From Acridotheres tristis (lineage: Eukaryota > Chordata > Aves > Passeriformes > Sturnidae): a stretch of DNA of 64,000 nucleotides. Of this stretch, positions 47,805 through 61,653 are shown piece after piece (within the stretch, counting starts at the first letter, position 1; each line of letters starts with the position of its first letter). A program made the translations under genes and the position numbers. Below the pieces are notes generated by a model. It was not told the origin of the DNA and did not search any database. It saw nothing but the letters and a program-made list of their open reading frames with translations. The stretch is taken from contig CM072919.1 in NCBI GenBank assembly GCA_037013685.1, positions 34,915,320 through 34,979,319 on the forward strand, in the 5' to 3' direction.

Positions 47805-50800
47805 AAGGTCTGAGAAACTAAGACTAAAAGCGACTACAGCAAGTCATCTGGTCCAACCTTCCTGCTCAAGGCTCAAGCAGGGTCATCATAGAGCATACTG
47901 CACAGGATTGTGTCCAGACAGTTCTTGAATATCTCCCGTGAGGGAGACAACAACTTCATTCAACCTGTTCCGGTGTCTGGTCATCCTCACAGTTCTTCCT
48001 CATATTCAAGTGAACTTTCTGTGCATCAGTTTCTGCCCATTGTCTCTTGCCTTGTTGCTTGACACCACCCAGAAGAGCCTGGATCCATCCTCTGACACCT
48101 TTCCTTCAGGGACATTGCTGAGGCTGTCTCTCAGTCATTCTCTTCTCAAGGCTGAACCAGCCCAGCTTCCAAAACCTTTCCTCATAAAAGAGATGATTCA
48201 GTCGCCTAACCACTTTCAGAATCTACCTCTCAACTCATCCTAGGACCTCCATGTGTCTCTTGTCCTGAGGAGACCAGACCTGGACACAGCACTCCAGATG
48301 TGCCTCACCAGGGCTGAGCACAGGGGTAGGATCACTATTCTTGACCTGCAGGCAATGCTCTTCCTAATGCACCCCAAGGTCCCATTGGCCTTCTTGGTCC
48401 CCAGGGCACACTGCTGGCTCATGGACAGCTTGTTGTCCACCAAGACCCCCAGCTCGTTCTCCACACAGCTGCTTTCCAGCAGGTCACCCCCAGCCTGGGC
48501 TGCTGCCTGGAGTTGTTCCTCCCCAGGTGCAGGACCCTGCACTTGCCTCTGCTGAATTTTGAATGCTTCTCTGCCCAACTGTCCAGCCCATTGAGGTCAT
48601 TTAGAAGGGCTGCACAGATCTGCCATTCAGCCAGGACCTAAGTGTCCACTCATCCAGTCCATCAGTCTTGAGCTTGTCCATGAGAATATTGAGAGAGACT
48701 GTTGAAATCCCTGCTGAAGTCAAGATAGACAACATCCACTGATCTCTCCTTGTTCATCTCTGCATTTATTCCATCGCAGATGGAACAAATCTCTATCCAT
48801 GGGGATAGAGATGGCCTCATTTTCAGAATGAGGTGCTCTCCATCACTTTTTCAGGAACTGAGGTAAGGCTGACTTGCTGGTAGCTTCCTGGATCCTCCTT
48901 CTTGCTCTTTTTGAAGACTGGGGTAACATTTTTTTCTTCCACTCCTCAGGCCCCTCTCCTGATTGCCACGACCTTTCAGAGATGATCCTTAGAAGACTCA
49001 TTATGCCCATCAGCACCTGTGAATGCTATCCATCAGGACCCATGAGTTTGTGGATGTCAGCTTTGCCTATTCTCTAACCCAATCCTCCTTGACCAAGGGA
49101 AAGTCTTATTTTCAACGTTTTTTCACCTTGGTGAAAATTGGGTCTCCTTGGTCAGAGATCCCTGGCTGGTCTTGTCAGTGTCAGTGACCAGTACTAAGAG
49201 GGCATTCAGTAATTCTGACTTCTCTGCATTCTCTGTTACAGGGGCCTCTGCTCCATCTAGTAAAGGGCCCACAGTATTCCTAGTTTTCCTTTTTTTTTTT
49301 TTTTTTAACGTATTTGAAAAAGCTCTTTTTGTTGTCTTTGATATTTTTGGTCAGATTTAGTCCCAGATGAGCCTTGGACTTCCTTGTCTCATCTCTACCT
49401 TCTCTGACAACCACTCTATATTCATTCCAAGTGGCCAGACCCTACTTCCACCTTCTGTGCATTTCCTGCTTACACTTCAGCCATGACAGGAATTCCTTGT
49501 CCATTCACACTAGTCTCTTACCCTATTTTCCCAATTTCTTGCTCATCAGGATGTGTCATTCTTAAGCCTGCTGGAAATAACCCTTGAGTATCAGCCATCT
49601 CTCTTGGGCCTCTCTTCTCTGCATGGCTTGTTCTCATGGGATACTTCCAATAAGATCCCTCAAGAGGCTAACATCAGCTCTCCTGAAGTCCATGATTGCT
49701 TGTTGTCCTACTTCCTCTTTGCCCAACACTGAACTCCACAATCTCACGGTCACTACAGCTAAGGCTGCCCCCAACCTTCCCATCTCCAGCAAGGCCTCCC
49801 CTGTTTGTTGTTATGAAATTGAGCAGCACACCATTCCTTGTGGGATCCTCTGCTACCTGTGTCAGAACACTGTCATTAGTGCTTTCCAGGATCCCCCTGG
49901 ACTGTTTGTACTTTGTTGTGTTGCTTCTCCAGCAGATGTCAAGGGAGTTAAAATCCTCCACAAGAACCTGTGACTTAGAGGCTGCTCAAGCTGCCTGCAG
50001 AAATCCTCATCCACTTTTTCCTATCAGGTGGCCTGTAGCAAACACCCACAACAATGTCACTGTAGTCTGCCCTTTTATCCTGACCCATAAGCTCTTGATT
50101 CTCTCATCATCCACCCCAGACAGAGCTCAATATATTCCAAGTGTTTCCTCACATAGAGGGAAGCTCCACCTATGCATCTTCCTGGTCTGTCTTTCCTAAG
50201 GCAACGTGTGACCCTTCATGGCAACATTCCAGTCATGTGAGGTATCCCACCATGTCTTTGTAACCTTACCTGTGTTCAAGCCTGGCTATATCCACATCCA
50301 CCTTCAAACTAGTCTACAGCTCTCTCAATGAGCCCTGCTAAATCCTGAGCTAAGATTTCCCCTGTGAAAGAGGTGGTCTCCATTCACTGTCAGCAGACTC
50401 TGTGTCATATAAACTGACCTGTGATAAAACACTCAGAATTCTGCTGGTAACACGAGTTTCAAAGCCAGGTGTTCATCTGCCTGGTTTTCCAGTTTCTTGC
50501 CCCATCAATCCCTAAAACTGGTAGGATAGAAGAGAACACCACTGGTGCTCCAGACCCCTTGACCAGCTGTCCCCAAGGCCCTGAGATCCCTTTTGATCAT
50601 CTGCACCCTTGTTGTTGGGAGTTGGTCATTTACCCACCTGGAAAACCAGCAGTGGGTAATCATCAGTGGGCTGCACCAGGCTGGGAAGTTTCTTGGTGAT
50701 GTCCCTTATCCAGGTGCCAGAGAGGCAACCCAGCCCCCGACTGGATTGAATCCAGCTGGCATATCAGGCCCTCCATTCCCCTCAAGACGGAGTCACCAAT

Positions 50801-51165
50801 GACTACTATCCTTCTTTTTCTTAACTGAGGAGGTTGTGATGTGGGGGGTAAACTGCTCTGCCATAGACAACCTCATCAACCTCGATGGACCTCCACTCAC
50901 ATTCTCGTTTTTCTGATCCTCATTTCCCCAATTCTCACATTCCAGGGCCTCGTCTCTATTGCATATGGACAGGTGAGGAGGTGAGGCAGGTCAGGAGGGG
51001 TTTCACCTGCCACCCCAAGCAGAAACCCATGTTCACTCCCCTCCACCCTGGAGGTCCCTTCCTTCTGGCTGGTGGTGAGAGGGCAGGAGGTCCCTGGCTT
51101 CTTGTGAAGTGGATGTCAGGTCTGTTTGTCTGAGACATGGCAGAGTGCAGCTCCACCAGTCAATC
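47805..51165 (-). mobile_element. long, old CR1 LINE, sense on minus
   Basis: About 3.4 kb. The 3' end is near 47805 (agtcatctggtccaacc). The reverse transcriptase region lies around 48250-48760, with [21 protein letters not shown] and [18 protein letters not shown] pieces. The endonuclease fragment is at 49674-49961. ORF1 remains, including a GDS(V) esterase motif near 50780, extend to about 51165. A poly-T run (49289-49309) sits inside. It is more diverged than the CR1 at 18119. It ends close to the acceptor side of a PIGG exon, leaving about 370 bp of unique sequence. Confidence 0.9.
49674..49961 (-). pseudogene. CR1 endonuclease fragment
   Basis: A 95-codon open stretch with EDFNSLDICWRSNT (degraded GDFN.PD.CWE motif), LLNFITTNRGGLAGDGKVGG and SLSCSDREIVEF, the C-terminal half of the CR1 endonuclease domain. 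The GDFN aspartate is kept (DFN), but flanking frames are broken. Confidence 0.8.
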
Positions 51166-54054
51166 TCTTCCTATCAGTCTTCTCTATACATGAGTAATGA
51201 GTGAACATGATCTCCTACAAAGTTAATATAATTCACTCAGAAGTGAGGATTCCTGAGTCATCTGGACTCAGCAGTATATGGAAGATTAGACCAGCACTCT
51301 AAAAATAGTAAAATTATAGTTATACTCATGTGACCAATGTAACTAACTGACCACAAAAAGACACCACTAGTCAAAATTTCTAAAGTAAGTTTTGTAAATT
51401 AATATTTTTTTTTTCTTAGAAAGGTCACATTCCTTCTCAGCCAATTACTAAAAAATAAGCTTAAATTCAATCTTTCTTTTCACATACTGGAGAGAAAAAG
51501 CAAGAGGAGAAACAATAAGCAAGAGCATTTAAATATGCAATTTTCTTTTTGCATGTACAGAACCAAGAAAGAAAGGCAAAACTATGACACAATAGTAATG
51601 TAGTTTTCTTAAGCCTGAATACAGCACACTGTTCTGTCATTTACCTTTCAATGGTTCAAAGTCATACCTAACAGCCTATGCAAAAGAGCTTTTCTGTTTT
51701 ATTCCCTTAGAGAGCAACCGTTTGGAAAAACCCTATATTGCTCATTGGATTTTTCCTTTGGGGGAGAAAGAATAAAGGTAAAAGCCAGTAAAGTTAAGAG
51801 AATTCCCGTATTTCTGGCTAATGCAGAAATTCAGTGCCTATTTTCAGTATCTCTGGTACATCTGATGCCATTATTACCACTTTATTTACTTTAGAGGTAA
51901 AACTTTAGGAAATAGATTGGGGTATTTGCCTATTCAATAAATTGAGTGAAAACTGGAACTAACCAGTTGATGAAGATTCAAACAAGAAAAAGTGTTCCTC
52001 AGCAAATGCACTACTATTATTTTGTTTGTTTTAGTATACTATATATTCATATTTTTCATTGCATAGACTACAACTTTTTAAAAAATAACTCTGAGGTAAA
52101 AAGAGAGAAGTTTCTCCATCTTAGAGAAGAATGCACTATGCATGAAAAAATGCAGTGTTGCCTACAACTTTTTCTCATATTTCACAAAATTACCTCTACC
52201 TTGCACCCGGAACTGGAGCTATTCCAGATCACTAATACACTAAAGATACATCTAGACACATTTAAAGTGAAGTCCTGAATTTTTGGTTGCATTTTAAATA
52301 GGCTTTTATCACATATATCACATCAACCTCTAATAAAGATAAGCTAGTATCACTGTGTCAACATGTCACCTACCATCTGAAATCTACTAAGATTTGTCTC
52401 CCATCTCTTTTGACATGCTGTACAGGGAGCCTTGCTGAAGATAATGTTTGATAATTCAGTGATCTTTCTTGATCCTGTCTCTCTATTTGGCCCTGTACTT
52501 AACTCCTGAGAAGCCCACATGTTAGCACGAGTGGCCACTGCCAGGGACCATGCTGGAAGCCCTAAGCCAGCCTGTGCTGTGCACTGGTAAGTATTACAAC
52601 AGAGACAATGTTCTGATCTGGCAGGCATAGACCCAAGTTCGTTTTGGATTGTTTGTTGGTTTGTTTTTACACAAAATAACAGGCACCACTGTGTGTGAGG
52701 GAGGCAGAACCTTTCCAGAGGGGAATCATGTGCCACAGTGTGCCATGGGAAGGTTCACTTGGTGTTTATATAAAGCTCTGACATAATTTAAGTAAATCAC
52801 TGTGTTCACTATTTATTTAAAAATAGAAATAATACAAAAAGCTTTGTATTTTGTAAAAATTGAGATTCATATGCTGATTGTAGAATGAACAAGTTTCAAG
52901 TAAATGTTTGACTTCAGTATTTAAGTATTGCACTTATTTCTCTAATCACATTTTATTTGTGGCTCAATTACTGTATTTAATGTTCTGTCCCATGCTGCAA
53001 GGATAGTATTATTCTCCAAGGCTTTACTGAAACACAAAGCAAAGCTAGAGGTCACACTCAAAAATCAGGCATGTTTCATGCATAGAGCCAACTCCTGTAC
53101 AGTAAGTAAAAATGATCATTATTTTCTCATGAAGCAGAACTAACACACAGTGTTAACTTAATACTAGTATACAATTAGAATTATCTTCAATATTTGGAGA
53201 GATGGAATGTATGTAAATATATACACCTATAAACAACTATTTCTTGTAAAATATGCCATGTTAGCAAATCTGATCGTCTTTACATCCTACTATCTTAAGC
53301 TGTAGGGCTTTTTCCATCTCTATACATCTTCTAAGTCTCTGGCCCCTCACTAAGAAGCTCTGATAGCATTTGTATTGATATAAAATTCAAAATGAGTGCA
53401 AGAGAAAGTTCATTACATCCAGAAGACAACAGTTTCAACAGCTTCTTTTCCGTAATCTCTTACTTCTCATCAAATGCACCCACTGACTCTGGAAGTTTTC
53501 CACAAATCTCTTACTTCCTTACAATTACTAACTAGTTCTTTAGGAAACGTAGCATCAGACTAAAAATCCTTATTATGCACTGTGCTGCACAGGTGAGACC
53601 TTGAGAAAGGCATGGTAACATATTGAAAGCCTGTGTTATAGAACACTCAACTGCAAAAGTAAGGTAAGGAAAAGCAGCACTCTGAAATACTAAGCACTTT
53701 TGAAACTCAGAAGTAGCTAAATTAGATTGGCTTGTGCTTTGCTAGATGTGGCAAGTCCATCTAAAACAATAAGAGATGGTGCATTAGGAGTTTTTTGTAG
53801 CAAAATTATAGTGTACAGCTTATTAGATTTTCCTCATATTAACTTTTACCTGACTGGCTGCTCACTTGTCACAGTCAAAAGAACTTCATGCGGCTTAAAA
53901 TTTAGCACACATCACAAAAATTCAGTGCTGTTCACCTACAAACTCCAATTCTATTTGTCCTTTCAACCTAGAACATCCTGTCCACCTCATCCCCTGATAG
54001 CCAAAGTGTTCAACACCTTGCTAGAAACAGTTACTTATCTGTTGATGAACTTAC
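51166..54054. other. PIGG intron, no recognised feature
   Basis: AT-rich intron. A moderately GC-richer stretch at 52350-52740 holds a 128-codon minus open frame without any recognisable motif or splice context. It is not called. Confidence 0.45.
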
Positions 54055-54246
54055 TTTGAAATATCTTTGCCACCATGTTGCCATGGAAATACTACATTTC
54101 CAACAGCTGCCCGGTAACTGTAGACTCCCAGGAGCCCAAGTGCCATAGCAATTTTTGAAACCAGGGAGCATCTTCTTTGAACCAGAAAGAAGATCATAAG
54201 AAGGGAGACTGCAGCCAAGAAGGAGAGTTCAGATTTATGTTCAGAG
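54055..54246 (-). CDS. PIGG: PIGG internal exon
   Basis: A 192-nt exon that starts on the third base of a serine codon after a T-rich tract ending tccag, and ends at TCAAA|GTAAGT, a near-consensus donor. It encodes two membrane segments, around LSFLAAVSLLMIFFLV and IAMALGLLGVYSYRAAV, separated by the basic turn QRRCSLVSK, and ends PWQHGGKDISK, the last lysine being completed by the next exon. The VQRRC motif and the KDISKGI junction are recognisable PIGG C-terminal landmarks. The upstream intron of about 6.9 kb contains a CR1 fragment on the opposite strand (58785-59510). The flanking open frame continues past both splice sites only by chance; the sequence beyond them loses similarity. Confidence 0.93.
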
Positions 54247-57200
54247 CTGGAAAAAAAAAACAAAACAATAAACCTCCTTTTAAAACAGTAATTAGTGCTA
54301 AACACATTTGATAAAGCCTTAGGTACAGCACTGTATTGAATAAACTGTATTAATTAATACAGCATCAAATTAATCACTGCAGTGGTATCTGTTATGAACT
54401 TTCCAAGAAGTATGGTAAAATATTTTAGTATTTTTAGAAAAGCAGTTTTATTAATGAGGTTTTCTATTCAAGCATGCGTATTTAGAAGTGTAATTATTGT
54501 GTTCCACCATATGATAATTATTCTGCAAATTATATAAAAACTGAGCTGGGTATTGCATAATGAAAAAGGGTCTACTGCTTTTCAACTAGGGTTTTGTTAT
54601 TTATACATTTTGAAAAAGTGTGTTTTCCTTATACTACAGCATTTCATTTTCTAGCACTACACGAAAGACTTTTGCACTACAGGATTAGAACTGTCTTTTG
54701 AAATAACTACATATGAATTTGTTTAATTTTAGACATATTACCTACCCTACTACCTATAGAACACACGTTACCTCCCCAAAATGACTAAAAATATACTTAG
54801 TTTAAAATACACACACACAAACTCATTAGCACAATATGATTCCCTTATGCAACTACAACACCTTTTATTGTATCAATGCATACATGAGATAGACACAAAA
54901 ACTGCATCATTGGCAGAGAAGATCACAGATACAGCTTGTTTGTTTGTTCCCTTACATCCTAAATAGATAACACTCATTTCAGAATAAAGGGCATTTCACT
55001 GAGCATGCTGCTAGTGCTATATATTTAAATCTTCAGTAGCAGGAATCAGTACTGCAAAATGTAATGGGGTAAGGCAAAGATGTGCACCCATCCCTTAACA
55101 CGTAGTTTCAGAAAGCCTACTGTAGTCCAAGAATTGCCAACCTGTGCCTACTGAAAATATTCCCAGTATCCCAAATAGTATAAAAACACTAATTTTATTA
55201 AATTTGCCTTCAGTTAAGAACATCATGTAGATTTGAGAGCTAAGGACTCCATCTTCTATTTTCCACAACTCAAAATCCCATGATAAAACATCACTAACTT
55301 CAGGAAACTAATAGCATGCCTGGGCTGTTACCTGCATTGAATTCAATCACACTTATGAAACTCCAGTTTTATCTCTGATTTAATAAAAATTATTTTATTT
55401 CAAACAGGTTTACTTTCCTGTTCCCTAGTATACACTTTATCAGGAGCTTGGCCAATAGCTGCTCCAGCTGTTGTGCTTGAAAGTCACGGAGGAAAGGTTG
55501 TAGGGCAGATGAATTGTCCCATTAGTTCTGCATGCAGGACCCAGTCAAGTAGTTTCTACACCATAACAAGATTCCCAAGAGATGCACTGTTCTCTGACAG
55601 CCAGTGGAGAAAAGTGAGAGGAATAAGATATAGAGCACTATGAGATAGAAAACGTAGTCTTCATGTTTCTCCTCCCAATTATTCTTCCTTTACACATGGA
55701 GAGAGCAGAAACAGTGGATTCCTGCAGCAGCCTGTGAAGATAAGGCAAGCACCACCTTCTTTATGATCAAAACATAAACTAATTTAGTTGCCACTAAACC
55801 TTTCAAATGAACATTTATAGAAAATTTTAAGCATTCAAGTCATATTCTCCTTGGCTACTCATTGGATAAGAATAAAACAAATCAGGAATAAATAACAGCA
55901 CACTCTCATCATTATCTTTGTCTCTCTATTTAAAAAACTAAATACACATTGAGTTTGCATTCTTGACTGCTAGCACAGGGACTAACATATACCTCATGTC
56001 CAGGTTTTCTGGTAACAGTCTTCTGTGATCTCTGGAATTTTTTAGAATCATACAAATCTGTTTAAAAAACCCCTACCCAAGTGTTTCATAGCATTTGCTG
56101 AAGAAATAAGAAAAGGATTTACAGCAAGCAAAGTCAGGTCAGCACAAATCACCTACAGTTTCGAGGTTTCCAGCCAAGGTTCTTACAGTTAGGCAGCTAA
56201 ATGCATATATAATTAGCATATATTTTGAAAGGAGATGGTAGTTGCTTAACACAGAGTCAAATCATTTAGCAAAGTTCTAAATGGTTTTGATAGTCTGCTC
56301 AGAAATACAAGCACAAATAACCTTCATGTATTTCAAACTATCTCAGCTGCCATGTCTTGGGTTTTGTACAAACCACAGAATTGGAAGTGAAGAACCAATA
56401 GCTCCCTGAGAGAAAAATCTGGTGAGAAGGGAAAGAAAAAAGAGCACTTTGGCCTTATCTTCCTACTGTAACAGCTTATGGTCTACACTCATACTTCTGG
56501 TAATAAGAATGAAAGTTGAAGACATTTTCTTCCACTGCTTAGGCCTCACCTCATTACTGCAAATACTAGTAGAGTGAAAGGAATTGTAAATGTGCATGAT
56601 TAATAACTTCAGTGGATAAGGCCTTTTTTAATTGCTTCTTTCATTTTACAACCAAATACACAGAAGTCACGAGGTGTGTTAGCTTTGAGAGGAACGGCAT
56701 CTGGGGATGGTTAAGTACATTATTAAAAGAATATATTATCATCTTCCCATGCTGATATGTCTTGTCACTTGTCTTCAAGCTGACACTGCTATGTAGCAGC
56801 TCTGACACCTTTCAAGTGTCAGCACTGACCAAGATTAACAGCCAAATAAAGCTCACTGAATACCAACCAATGAAAAAGAAAACCTGACTTCCAGTCAGAT
56901 TTAGATTGCATGTTTTCTTCCATTTCATCTACTGTCTGATTTTCCCATCAAAGTATTTTTCATGTCTGTCTGCAAATAACAAAGAACATTTTCCTTATTT
57001 CAGCACTGCTGAATTCATTCCTAGTAGCCAAATTCAACACTATATAGGTAGATTGATTTTCTGTATTTTGATGCTTACATCAAACAGGAAAATCTGGACA
57101 AGTCTCTCTGTTTTAAATGCTGAGCCCTTTAAGCACTGCCTAGTTAAGCAAAATACTAATCCAAGCATGAGCATGGATGTCCAAAAGATCAATACAGGGG

Positions 57201-58784
57201 AACAAAAAAAGAGAGCCATTTGTTCATTAGTTTATCTTAGAGACAAAATAGAAGGCTGGCTAGAAAAAGCCTGAGGAGCCCAAACTCAAACTAACAAGGG
57301 CACACATGATCTAAGTAAGGTTCCAAATTCTTATTAGTAAAAAACAAGCTGTTAAGACATAACTACGCTAATTAAACTAATATTAAAACCAGAATAACAA
57401 TCAACCTTATAGACTAGCAATATATTTTGGGAAGACAAATAAGTGCTTTATGCAATTCAGTTTATCACCAACTTCTAATTCATGCTATAAGGAAAACCCA
57501 TCATCTTAATCCTGATCAAATCACTAGCAAAACAGACATCTCTACAACCCTACTATCATGTGAAGGAGAAGGAACAAAGATGTTAAAACCTCCAACCACA
57601 GAAAATGCAAGCATGCTGGCCAAATAGGAATTCCCAGACACTTTACAGAGCAGCAGATGTGTAAAGATTTAGTTGCATTATTGACTAACCTTTCTTAAGC
57701 TTGTTCAGTGGGACATAACAGAGTCGTACACTCAACCACATCCCACCATTCAAGTCCATACTGTCCAACTGTCATACTTCAAATATTACTAATCTTTTAA
57801 CTCTATATTGCAACTGAAGTATATGTTAGCATGGAGATATACATAATATTCTCCTGTTAGGCTGAAAATTGCTCCATTGTTTGAAGTCAAGATGCAGCTC
57901 CCCAGCGGCCTGAGCCAACCTGTGCCAGGGCTGCCGGTGTCCTGTTCTTTCACTTGCTCCCTAAACACAACAGAAGCAGTTACACCAATGAAAGGGAGAA
58001 GGCAGAACTGTGACAGCGACAGTCCTAATCACACATCCTTTTAGTCTGCCATGGCACAACACTCTGAACTGCTGCATAATCTTTTTAAGCTTCCCAAAGT
58101 ACGAAGTAGGGAGTCATTGCTTCTTTCTCAATTAGATTTGAAAGGTAAGTGGGTTTTTGTAAGGAATGCTTGAAAATGGCAGAAAGAAAAAACTGTTTGT
58201 CTGCAGCCCTTCAAAAGATGAAGATACTTTCACATTCTCGTCTTACAATAATTTCAAGAGCAGTGCTGACTTGTACACACTTTCCTTCCTGCATTCCTAT
58301 TACTAAGCCACCCCATTTGCCTGTGAAGAGTGATGGTAAATCAGAGTGAGAAGTGATCCAACTGAAAGCCAAGAGTTTCCCATGTCATCTTGAGTTATTT
58401 TTCCAGACACATCTATTCAGTTATTTAGTTCACCACACTGACAGTTGAACAGGTAAAATACAGGAGAAAGACCAAATTTCTCGCCTGGTATGGCAAAAGC
58501 TCCCACACACCAGCACAACCCAGCACACTCCTATAGTATACTATTTTAGCCAAACAATTAGTCATAGCCTAAGAGTATAGATGTAGAATCTTTTCTCTTC
58601 TACTTGCTTCAAGACCTAAGCAAACATACCCGATGTGAGGCCACAATTTTATAGGGAATAGAGGACGAAATTCACCTGCAAAATTCTGACGTTGTTGTTT
58701 TGATATCTAGCTGCTGTACTTCAGCCTTACTGAAGGGGGCGGCAGACAACTTTAATAATAGGGTTGTGATGGCTTTATGAAGGA
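54247..58784. other. PIGG intron, no recognised feature
   Basis: AT-rich intron. Open frames such as 56906-57274 on + look like chance. No transposable element is recognised before the CR1 at 58785. Confidence 0.45.
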
Positions 58785-59510
58785 GAACACTTTATCAACC
58801 TGACAGATTTTTTGTGATGAGACAAGCTCTGTGGAAGAGCACAAAGCAGGCATTGCTATTTATCTGTGCTTTAACAAGGTTTTTAACACCAGCTCCCTAA
58901 CATTCCCATAGGCAATCTCATGCTAGAAAAGTGGACAGTCAGGTGGACTCAAATGCTGGATTCACAGAGTTGCCATTAGTAGCACAAAGTCCACCCGGAG
59001 GGCAGTCGCTGTCAACCCCTTGGCTTGGGCGGGACTTGGGCACTGGTGTCCACTGGGGCCAATACTGTTTCATGTCTTCACTAATGAGTGGGGCATGGAG
59101 CACGGCCCTCAGCAAGTCTGCACACATTACACAACTGGGAGGAGTGGTTGATACAGTAGGTGGGTCTACTGACTCTCAAAGGCCCCTTGACAGCCTAGAG
59201 ATGCCCACCAGGGATCTTACGAAGTTCAATGGGGGGGAAGAGACAAGTCCCGCACCTTGGAAGAAATAGCTACACATACCAGGACAGACTGGGGGCTGAC
59301 CATGTTTTCAGAGGTGACTCTGAGTGCCTAGGTGGACCCTGACTCAACAATCAGCATGGGGAATGCCCTTGTAGCAAAGGCAACCAACAGCATGTGGAGC
59401 TGCATATGAAGACCCTTACCAGAGGATGGAGGAAGGTTATTTCTTACCTTGTGTTCAACTATGGCTCCAGTTAGGGGTTACCCAATACAAAGAAAGATAT
59501 GGACATATTC
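58785..59510 (+). mobile_element. CR1 LINE internal fragment, sense on +
   Basis: It covers the reverse transcriptase region: ttatctgtgctttaacaagg (a degraded VYLDFSKAF), gtggacagtcaggtggactc, ggccaatactgtttcatgtc, gcaagtctgcacacattac, then ccaggacagactgggggctg and ccttgtgttcaactatgg. The CR1 3' terminus is absent. It is antisense to PIGG and inactive. Confidence 0.87.
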
Positions 59511-59592
59511 AAATTCACATGAATTCCAATTCACAGGGACAAAAACCAAACACAAAAATAGACTCCTCTCTCCCTTCTCCCCTCTCCTTCCT

Positions 59593-59612
59593 CAACAACA
59601 ACAACAACAACA
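59593..59612 (+). repeat. short (AAC)n microsatellite
   Basis: Six to seven AAC units just beyond the CR1 fragment. Confidence 0.85.
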
Positions 59613-61195
59613 GAGTAAGCCAGAACAGATGCAACCTGAGTGGGTTGCTTGGAAGTTCCTGACGGGCAACTAGTGTTAGAGCTGGGCATATAGGATTTCC
59701 CACTTTATGTATAAATTAGGAAGCATCTGCAGTCTACACTCCACCTGTGTTATCCTCCTGAGATCCTCACAGCCCAAGGCTACAAAAGGTTTTGCTGCTT
59801 TCCAGGCATACTTAGTACCATGAAATCAGAGGTGGGAGCAAACTAAAGCAAGATAGGATCTTTGAAAGTTAAGTCCTTACATGTACACACAATTTTTAGA
59901 AGTCTGGTAACATTTCCAAGAGTAAATAACATCTCTGGGGGACTAAAAGCATGTATCAGAAACAAACCAAATTTTTCAGATGCAGGAGTATCGGGTCTGT
60001 ATTTCACGTCCTTGTGGCACCAGCACACTCCAAAGAAAAGGACTGACAGTCTGAAGAAAAAACCTGGCTCAGGACATTATTGGGAAAATAAATCTTTCGC
60101 AGATGCTCAGGATTAATTGTAAAAATCCTCACAGTCACACCAAAATCACACCTAATCCTGCTCACACATTGGCTTAGCTCATAATGAAGGAGTGAGTTAT
60201 CTATCATATGGACTTGATGTAGGAAATCTGACATTTTTTCCTCATTCCCTCACCTCTAGAGCAGAAATGCACGGTGAAAACTCTGGTATAGAACAACCGC
60301 TATAATGCAATGAATTCCCTCATAACTCATGTCTTTCAGCACTCATGCCTGTCACTGCAATTAGCATTTCATCTGTGAGGCTGCCAATAAATAACAAGTC
60401 TCATATTAGTCCATTTGCTGGTGTCATTTTTAATGAATGATGAATGACATTTCATCCATGTGTTCTAAGATACTAGCAAGAAATCTATTTATTGTACACA
60501 GCAGAGCCTCTTCATCTGCTGTTTGCAAAACCTAGTCTAGACAGTCAAAAAGTATTGCTTCTCCATCCACTAACTGAAGTGCATGAGACAGCTCAAGTAC
60601 CACTGAATAATAACTGTAGTTCTTAAAAATACTAAAGATATTAAAAAAAGCAGAAGCTCTCCTCTGATGTACTTTCAGTTATAAAACATTTCCTTTCCTG
60701 TTTATCATATTACTCAAAAAATTCCTTCAACTTTTCACCCACATATTACAAGCATGTGACAGACAAGGAAGAATTCTATGCGTGGTATCTTCTCCTGTGA
60801 CTTCATAAAGTTTGGAATTATGCAGAACCTTCCTGCCTTAATTTCAAGAGTTTAATTCTATTAAGTGATTTTTAATTTCTCAAACCAGACACAGTTGACT
60901 TAAACATGGAAAATATTTACTTTTTGCCTCTAATAAACCTATCATGTATAATTGGCATTAATTAGATAAGTCATGGTGCAGGGCAAAGATTATAAATTAT
61001 TGATAGTACACAAGGAATTACTCCTGCATGAAATAGCAATGAAAAATTCCTTATTTCACTTCATCATTTACCTGCTTTGTATGTTTACAGCTCTTTCTGA
61101 CCAGAGACGGTATAGAAAAATACATATTTCACCAAATGAAACACACATTAATTTTTAAGTAAGGTAGGAAGTGTGACAGTAAATCAGATACCCAC
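59613..61195. other. PIGG intron, no recognised feature
   Basis: AT-rich intron leading to the donor of the exon at 61196-61653. Confidence 0.5.
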
Positions 61196-61653
61196 CTTGT
61201 CAACCAGTGCCCAAAGTCTGGCCGATGAGCCCACTGGACACCTGTCTGATTCAAGGATCGAAGCAGCCGACAGCAAATAAGGATGATCCACGGAGTTGCT
61301 AAGCTTATCCACTTATCTGATCCTTTTATCAACTCTGATGAAGAGGTGGCCTTGCCCAGTTTTGAATTACTTGCTGCTGGAATGTCTATATTCTTGCACT
61401 CAGAGGTTTCCCCGATACTATCAAAATTTTGTTTCACATTGGTGCTATGTTGAGGGTCACATTCTTTCAGAAGAAAATTATTTCTACAAAGTTCCTGACA
61501 CAGCACCAAACAAAGCGTATTGATAAGAAAATACCAGGTTTGATGTTCCTCTTCTATAAAACTGCTTGCCCCCAAACTCAAAACATGGCCAATAGTTCCA
61601 GCCAGAATCAGCACATCTATTTCTGACCAACTAGAACTGGACACAATAGGACT
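61196..61653 (-). CDS. PIGG: PIGG internal exon (most upstream in window)
   Basis: Encodes 152 residues plus two bases of the next codon, starting in frame with AGT after a long T-rich tract and aaacag, and ending at ACAAG|GTGGGT. Hydrophobic segments are visible in VLILAGTIGHVLSLGA, in WYFLINTLCLVL, and in WISLATPWIILICCRLLRSL. The stretches EEEHQTWYFL and LNQTGVQWAHRPDFGHWLT are the most PIGG-like. Between the second and third membrane segments is a hydrophilic loop of about 55 residues rich in S, N, K and E. It looks poorly constrained compared with my recollection of the mammalian protein, where the loop differs in length and sequence. The split AG joins the first base (C) of the next exon to make serine, giving GHWLTSSEHK across the junction. 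No other frame of this exon makes sense as protein. Confidence 0.93.

Larger units (their letters stand above)
2580..61653 (-). other. PIGG: PIGG gene, 3' part (five exons, partial)
   Basis: Gene span covering the five exons listed separately. The encoded enzyme adds ethanolamine phosphate to the second mannose of the GPI anchor precursor in the ER membrane, working with PIGF (family knowledge). Seen here: exon lengths of 458, 192, 310, 164 and 226 nt, total 1350 nt, giving 449 residues and a stop. Intron phases run 2, 2, 0, 2 and every junction reads through in frame. Introns are about 6.9, 6.6, 9.9 and 34.3 kb. The human protein is about 980 residues, so this is roughly the C-terminal 46 percent. 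The N-terminal alkaline-phosphatase-like catalytic domain is not in the window. PIGO and PIGN are the related alternatives, but the peptides match my memory of PIGG at nearly every segment, including the C-terminal tail. Confidence 0.93.
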
